From contig CAJNDS010001075.1 of the NCBI GenBank assembly GCA_905221605.1, positions 1 through 36,431 on the forward strand: DNA of 36,431 nucleotides, written 5' to 3'. Shown piece after piece: positions 31,509-36,431 of the stretch (position 1 is the stretch's first letter; each line of letters starts with the position of its first letter). Made by a program: the position numbers and the translations under genes. The notes beneath the pieces were generated by a model. The model saw only the letters and a program-made list of their open reading frames with translations, was not told where the DNA came from and ran no database searches. Origin of the DNA: Symbiodinium natans. Its lineage: Eukaryota > Sar > Dinophyceae > Suessiales > Symbiodiniaceae.

Positions 31509-32819
31509 TGGTCTCGAAGTGGTGCCCGAGCACTAAGATGTACAAAATTTGCCGGTGTCTTGGTTTCGTGGTGCCCCAGCACTCAGATGTTCGATTTGTT
31601 GCCGGTGTCTTGGTTTCGAAGTGGTGCCCCAGCACAAGCATGTACTATTTGCTGATGGTGTCTTGGTTTCGAAGTGGTGGCCCAACACTAAGATGTATGT
31701 TTTTTTGCCGGTGTCTTGATTTCGAAGTGGTTCTCATTACTTAGAGATACGATTTGTTGCCGGTGTATTGGTCTCGAAGTGGTGCCCCACCACTAAGATG
31801 TACGATTTGATGCCTGTGTCTTGGTCTCGAAGTGGTGCGCCAACACAAAGATGTACGAATTGTTGATGGTGTCTTGGTCTCGAAGTGGTGGCCGAACACG
31901 AAGATGTGCGATTTGTTGCCGGTGTCTTGGTCTGTTGTCTTGGTCTCGAAGTGGTGCCCCGGCACTAAAATGTCTTGATCTCGAACTGGTGCGTCAGCAC
32001 GAAGATGTACTGTATATTGCCGGTGTCTTGGTCTCGAAGTGCTGGCACCGCACTAAGATGTACGATTTGTTGCCGGTGTCTTGGTCTCGAAGTGGTGCCC
32101 CAGCACTGAGATATACGGATTTGTTGATGGTGTCTTGGTCTCGTGGTGGTACATCTTAGTGCTGGGCCACCACTTCGAAACAAAGACACCGGCAACAAAT
32201 CGTACATCTTAGTGCTGGGGCACCACTTCGAGACCAAGACACCGGCAACAAACCGTACATCTTAGTGCGGGGGCACCACTTCCAAGACACCGTCAACAAA
32301 TCGTACATCTCAGTGTGGGGCACCACTTCGAAATAATCACACCGAAAAAATCACGAGACCAAGATACCGGCAACAAATCGTACATTTCAGCGCTGGGGCA
32401 CCACTTCGAGGCCAAGACACCAACAGACCAAGACACCGGCAACAAATCGTGCATCTTCGTGCTGGGCCACGCTTTGTTTCCGTTGTCTTGGTCTCGAGGT
32501 GGTGCCCCAGCACTACGATGTACGATTTGTTGCCGGTGTCTTGGTCTCGAAGTGGTGCCCCAACACTAAGATGTACGTTTTGTTGCTGGTGTCTTCGAAG
32601 GTTGATGGTGTCTTGGTCTCGAAGTGGTGGCCCAGACTAAGATGTATGTTTTGTTGCCGGTGTCTTCGAAGTGGTGCCCCAGCACTAAGATGTAGGATTT
32701 GTTGCCGGTGTCTTGGTCTCGAAGTGGCACCCCAGCACGAAGATGTACGATTTGTTGCCGGTGTCTTGGTCTCGAAGTGGTGCCCCAACACTGAGATGTA
32801 CGTTTTGTTGCTGGTGTCT
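31509..32819 (+). repeat. Single copy of the 1,311-bp segment in unit II
   Basis: Corresponds to both 15481-16791 (offset 16,028) and 16792-18102 (offset 14,717). It contains the inverted island. Confidence 0.92.
32150..32470 (-). repeat. Inverted satellite island, copy 3
   Basis: Same reversed block and breakpoints as 16122-16442. Because it is present in both higher-order units, the inversion predates their duplication. Confidence 0.92.
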
Positions 32820-35640
32820 TCGAAGGCCCAGCACTAAGATGTACGTTTTGTTGCCGGGGTCTTCGAAGTGGTGCCGCAGCACTGAGATGTACGATTTGTT
32901 GCCGGTGTCTTGGTCTCGAAGTGGTGCCCCAATACTAAGACGTACGATTTGTTGCCGGTGTCTTGTTGCCGGTGTCTTGGTCTCGAAGTGGTGCCCCAGC
33001 CCTAAGATGTGCGATTTGTTGCCGGTGTCTTGGTTTCGAAGTGGTGCCCCAGCACAAACATGTACGATTCGTTGCCGGTGTCTTGGTCTTGAAGTGGTGC
33101 CCCAGCACTAAGATGTACGATTTGTTACCGGTGTCTTGGTCTCGAAGTGGTGCCCCAGCACGAAGATGTACGATTTGTTGATGGTGTCTTGGTCTCGAAG
33201 TGGTGGCCCAACACTAAGATATATGTTTTTTTTGCCGGTGTTTTGATTTCGAAGTGGTGCCCCATTACTAAGAGATACGATTTGTTGCCGGTGTCTTGGT
33301 CTCGAAGTGGTGCCCCAGCACTAAGATGTACGATTTGATGCCGGTGTCTTGGTCTCGAAGTGGTGCCCCAACACAGAGATGTACGATTTGTTCATGGTGT
33401 CTTGGTCTCGAAGTGGTGGCCCAACACGAAGATGTGCGATTTGTTGCCGGTGTCTTGGTCTGTTGCCGGTGTCTTGGTCTCGAAGTGGTGCCCCAGCACT
33501 AACATGTACGATTTGTTGCCGGTGTCTTGGTCTCGGAGCGATGCCCCAGCATTAAGATGTATGATGTGTTTGCGGTGTCTTTGACTCGAAGTGGTGCCCC
33601 AGCACTGAGATGTACGATTTATTGATGGTGTCTTGGTCTCGAAGTGGTGCCCCAACACGACGATGTACGATTTGTTGCCGGTGTCTTGGTCGGTTGCCGG
33701 TGTCTTTGTTTCGAAGTGGTGCCCCAGCACTAAGATGTATGATTTGTTGCCGGTGTCTTGGTCTCGAAGTGGTGCCCCAGCACTAAGATGTACGATTTGT
33801 TGCCGGTGTCTTGCTCTCGATGTGGTACCCCAGCACGAAGATGTACGATTTGTTGCCAGTGTCTTGGTCTGTTGCCGGTGTCTTGGTCTCGGGGTGGTGC
33901 CCCAGCACCACGATATACGATTTGTTGCCGGTGTCTTGGTCTCGGAGCGATGCCCCAGCATTAAGATGTATGATTTATTTTGGGTGTCTTTGTCTCGAAG
34001 TGGTGCCGCGGCACTGAGATGTACGATTTGTTGCCGGTGTCTTGGAAGTGGTTCCCCCGCACTAAGATGTACGGTTTGTTGCCGGTGTCTTGGTCTCGAA
34101 GTGGTGCCCCAGCACTAAGATGTACGATTTGTTGCCGGTGTCTTGGTCTCGAAAAGGTGCCCCAGCACTAAGATGAACGATTTGTTGCCAGTGTCTTGGT
34201 CTCGAAGTGACGCCCCAGCATTAAGATGTGGTGCCCCAGCACAAACATGTACGATTTGTTGCCGGTGTCTTGGTCTCGAAGTGGTGCCCCAGTACTAAGA
34301 TGCACGATTTGTTGCCGGTGTCTTGGTCTCGAAGTGGTGCCCCAGCACTAAGATGTACGATTTGTTGCCGGTGTCTTGATCTTGACAGCACTAAGATGTA
34401 CGATTTGTTGCCGGTGTCTTGGTCTCGAAGTGGTGCCCCAGTACTAAGATGCACGATTTGTTGCCGGTGTCTTGGTCTCGAAGTGGTGCCCCAGCACTAA
34501 GATGTACGATTTGTTGCCGGTGTCTTGGTCTCGACAGCACTAAGATGTACGATTTGTTGCCGGTGTCTTGGTCTCGAAGTGGTGCCCCAGCACTAAGATG
34601 TACGATTTGTTGCCGGTGTCTTGGTCTCGAAGTGGTGCCCCAGCACTAAGATGTACGATTTGTTGATGGTGTCTTGGTCTCGCGGTGGTGGCCCAGCACG
34701 AAGATGTACGATTTGTTGCCGGGGTCTTGGTCTGTTGGTGGTGTCTTGGTCTCGAAGTGGTGCCCCAGCACTAAAATGTACGATTTGTTGCCGCTGTCTT
34801 GGTCTCGGAGCGATGCCCCAGAATTAAGATGTATGATTTTTTCGGTGTTTGTCTCGACGTGGTGCCCCAGCACTGAGATGTACGATTTATTGACGGTGTC
34901 TTGCAAGTGGTGCCCCCGCACTAAGATGTACGGTTTGTTGTCGGTGTCTTGGTCTCGAAGTGGTGCCCCAGCACGAAGATGTACGACTTGTTGCCGGTGT
35001 CTTGGTCTCTAAGTGGCGCCCCAACACTAAGATGTACGTTTTGTTGCTGGTGTCTTCGAAGTGGTGCCCCAGCACTAAGATGTACAATTTGTTGCCGGTG
35101 TCTTGGTCTCGAAGTGGTGCCCCAGCACTAAGATGTACGATTTGTTGATGGTGTCTTGGTCTCGAAGTGGTGGCCCGGCACTAAGATGTACGTTTTGTTG
35201 CCGGTGTCTTCGAAGTGGTGCCCCAGCACTAAGATGTACGATTTGTTGCCGGTGTCTTGGTCTCGAAGTGGTACCCCAGCACGAAGATGTACGATTTGTT
35301 GCCGGAGTCTTGGTCTCGAAGTGGTGCCCCAGCACTAAGATGTACGATTTGTTGCCGGTGTCTTGGTCTCGAAGTGGTGCCCCAACACTAAGATGTACGT
35401 TTTGTTGCTGGTGTCTTCGAAGTGGTGCCCCAGCACTAAGATGTACAATTTGTTGCCGGTGTCTTGGTCTCGAAGTGGTGCCCCAGCACTAAGATGTACG
35501 ATTTGTTGCCGGTGTCTTGGTCTCGAAGTGGTGCCCCAGCACGAAGATGTACGTTTTGTTGCCGGTGTCTTCGAAGTGGTGCCCCAGCACTAAGATGTAC
35601 GATTCGTTGCCGGTGTCTTGGTTTCGAAGTGGTGCCCCAG
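32820..35640 (+). repeat. 53-bp satellite array before element C
   Basis: Counterpart of 18103-20923. Differences from unit I concentrate near 34985-35130, where this copy keeps the consensus (e.g. AGCACTAAGATGTACAATTTG). Copies A and B share ACACTAAGATGTATAATTTG there, so A and B are sisters in that stretch. No gene is seen. Confidence 0.96.
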
Positions 35641-35650
35641 CACAAACATG
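35641..35650 (+). repeat. Target-site duplication, left of element C
   Basis: CACAAACATG directly before the third element. The right-hand partner is beyond the window. Confidence 0.85.
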
Positions 35651-36431
35651 GTGGCGGCGCCTGTAAGAGGCCGTGTGACTGAACACATTCTGTGTTTACA
35701 TTTTTCGCGTCGAGGGCTGAAAACCCAAGTAAAACACACATTTTCGTGATCACCGCAGCATTTGCAGGGCTCGAAAACACTGAAGGGTTAGGTCATTTTT
35801 TCGGAAAAATGCATTTTCGCTCGAAAGCTGATCGTGTTTTTTGTTGTTTTTTTTCCAGGGGGTCCTTTTTCTTGAAGTTTTGGACGCGTTTTTTGCTCGA
35901 ATTTGCGCTCTCGCCTAGGCGCGGGCACGTTTTGCTCATTTCCCATGTTGAACTTTCAAATGGCGATTTTCGTTTCGGGAAGTTTTTTCTGCGTTATGGC
36001 TCCGGCAGTTCAGGTTCGAAATAGTGCTCTCGCCACAGCGCAGGAATGATTTTCTGGAATTGTGCTTTGGTTGTAACCCAACAGACTTGTGCACTGGATC
36101 CTGAAAGTGGCCTCAAGTTGATTCTTCTTCAGGCTTCAAGGTTCAAAGTTTAGGGTGCAGGTTTCAGGATTTGGGTTTGCACGGATTGGACTATTCTTTT
36201 GGGTTTAAGGATCGTTTGTTTGTTGTGTTTTTTCTAGGGGGTGTCGTTTTGAAGTTTCGGACACATTTTTTTGCTTGAAATTGCGCTCTCGCCTAGGCGC
36301 GGGCGCGTTTTACTTATAAACCCCGAATTAAACAGCAAGGGTTTAGGCCTTTGGGTATTAGGGGTTCAGGCTTTGGAGTTGCAGGTGTGAAGTCCCAAGT
36401 CACGTGATTACCCCCCCCCCCCCCACCCCCC
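35651..36431. mobile_element. Non-autonomous TIR DNA element, copy C, cut by window end
   Basis: Left TIR at 35651-35680 and the whole interior up to the C tract, which begins at 36411 and runs off the window with one A interruption. It differs from copies A and B at 35708 (CGCGTCGAGG instead of CGTGTCGAGG) and shares CTAGGGGGTGTCG with A. The right end is not seen. Confidence 0.85.

Larger units (their letters stand above)
20934..35650 (+). repeat. Higher-order repeat unit II (14,717 bp)
   Basis: This is the full period from element B to element C, and probably close to the ancestral unit because both extra duplications of unit I are absent. It is made of one 0.85-kb element and roughly 265 satellite units (my estimate from length). 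Confidence 0.93.

Noticed and set aside
1-36431. rRNA or tRNA genes, promoters and terminators
   Set aside because: Nothing matching tRNA cloverleaf order, rRNA cores or convincing promoter elements was seen on either strand outside the weak B-box-like word already listed.

Overview
The window is almost entirely satellite DNA and contains no gene I can support. It is an array of a 53-bp unit (clean example 4781-4833) with length variants of 48 and 72 bp, interrupted at three places by the same 0.85-0.90 kb non-satellite element. The setting is eukaryotic: long satellite arrays with higher-order repeats, a transposon with inverted ends and a target-site duplication, and no bacterial gene or operon structure. 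The species and chromosome position cannot be read from the sequence. CpG is not depleted in the unit (3 CpG per 53 bp, about 0.8 of expectation).

Layout. Satellite 1-1476. Element copy A 1487-2390, flanked by the 10-bp duplication CACAAACATG. Satellite 2401-20923. Element copy B 20934-21778 with the same 10-bp flanks. Satellite 21789-35640. Element copy C 35651 to the window end, cut off inside its poly-C tract. The three elements sit at the same site in the same satellite variant, so one insertion was later multiplied with its surroundings. The element marks a giant higher-order repeat: unit I 1487-20933 (19,447 bp), unit II 20934-35650 (14,717 bp), unit III only begun.

The 4,730-bp difference between units I and II is fully accounted for. 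Unit I carries a tandem duplication of about 3.4 kb (8371-11763 and 11764-15240) and one of 1,311 bp (15481-16791 and 16792-18102). Each is single in unit II, at 27794-31268 and 31509-32819. Small indels (59, 35 and 28 bp) make up the balance. Inside the 1,311-bp segment lies a 321-bp island of satellite in reverse orientation, found three times (16122-16442, 17433-17753, 32150-32470). Turning it back restores variant junctions that exist elsewhere in the array, so it is a true in-place inversion that was later copied.

The window therefore records a readable history: a 53-bp satellite array, insertion of a TIR element, an inversion, amplification as a unit of about 14.7 kb, nested unequal crossovers in one copy, and patchy gene conversion. 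All long reading frames are by-products of the repeat, because 53 is not a multiple of 3 and the consensus carries few stops.
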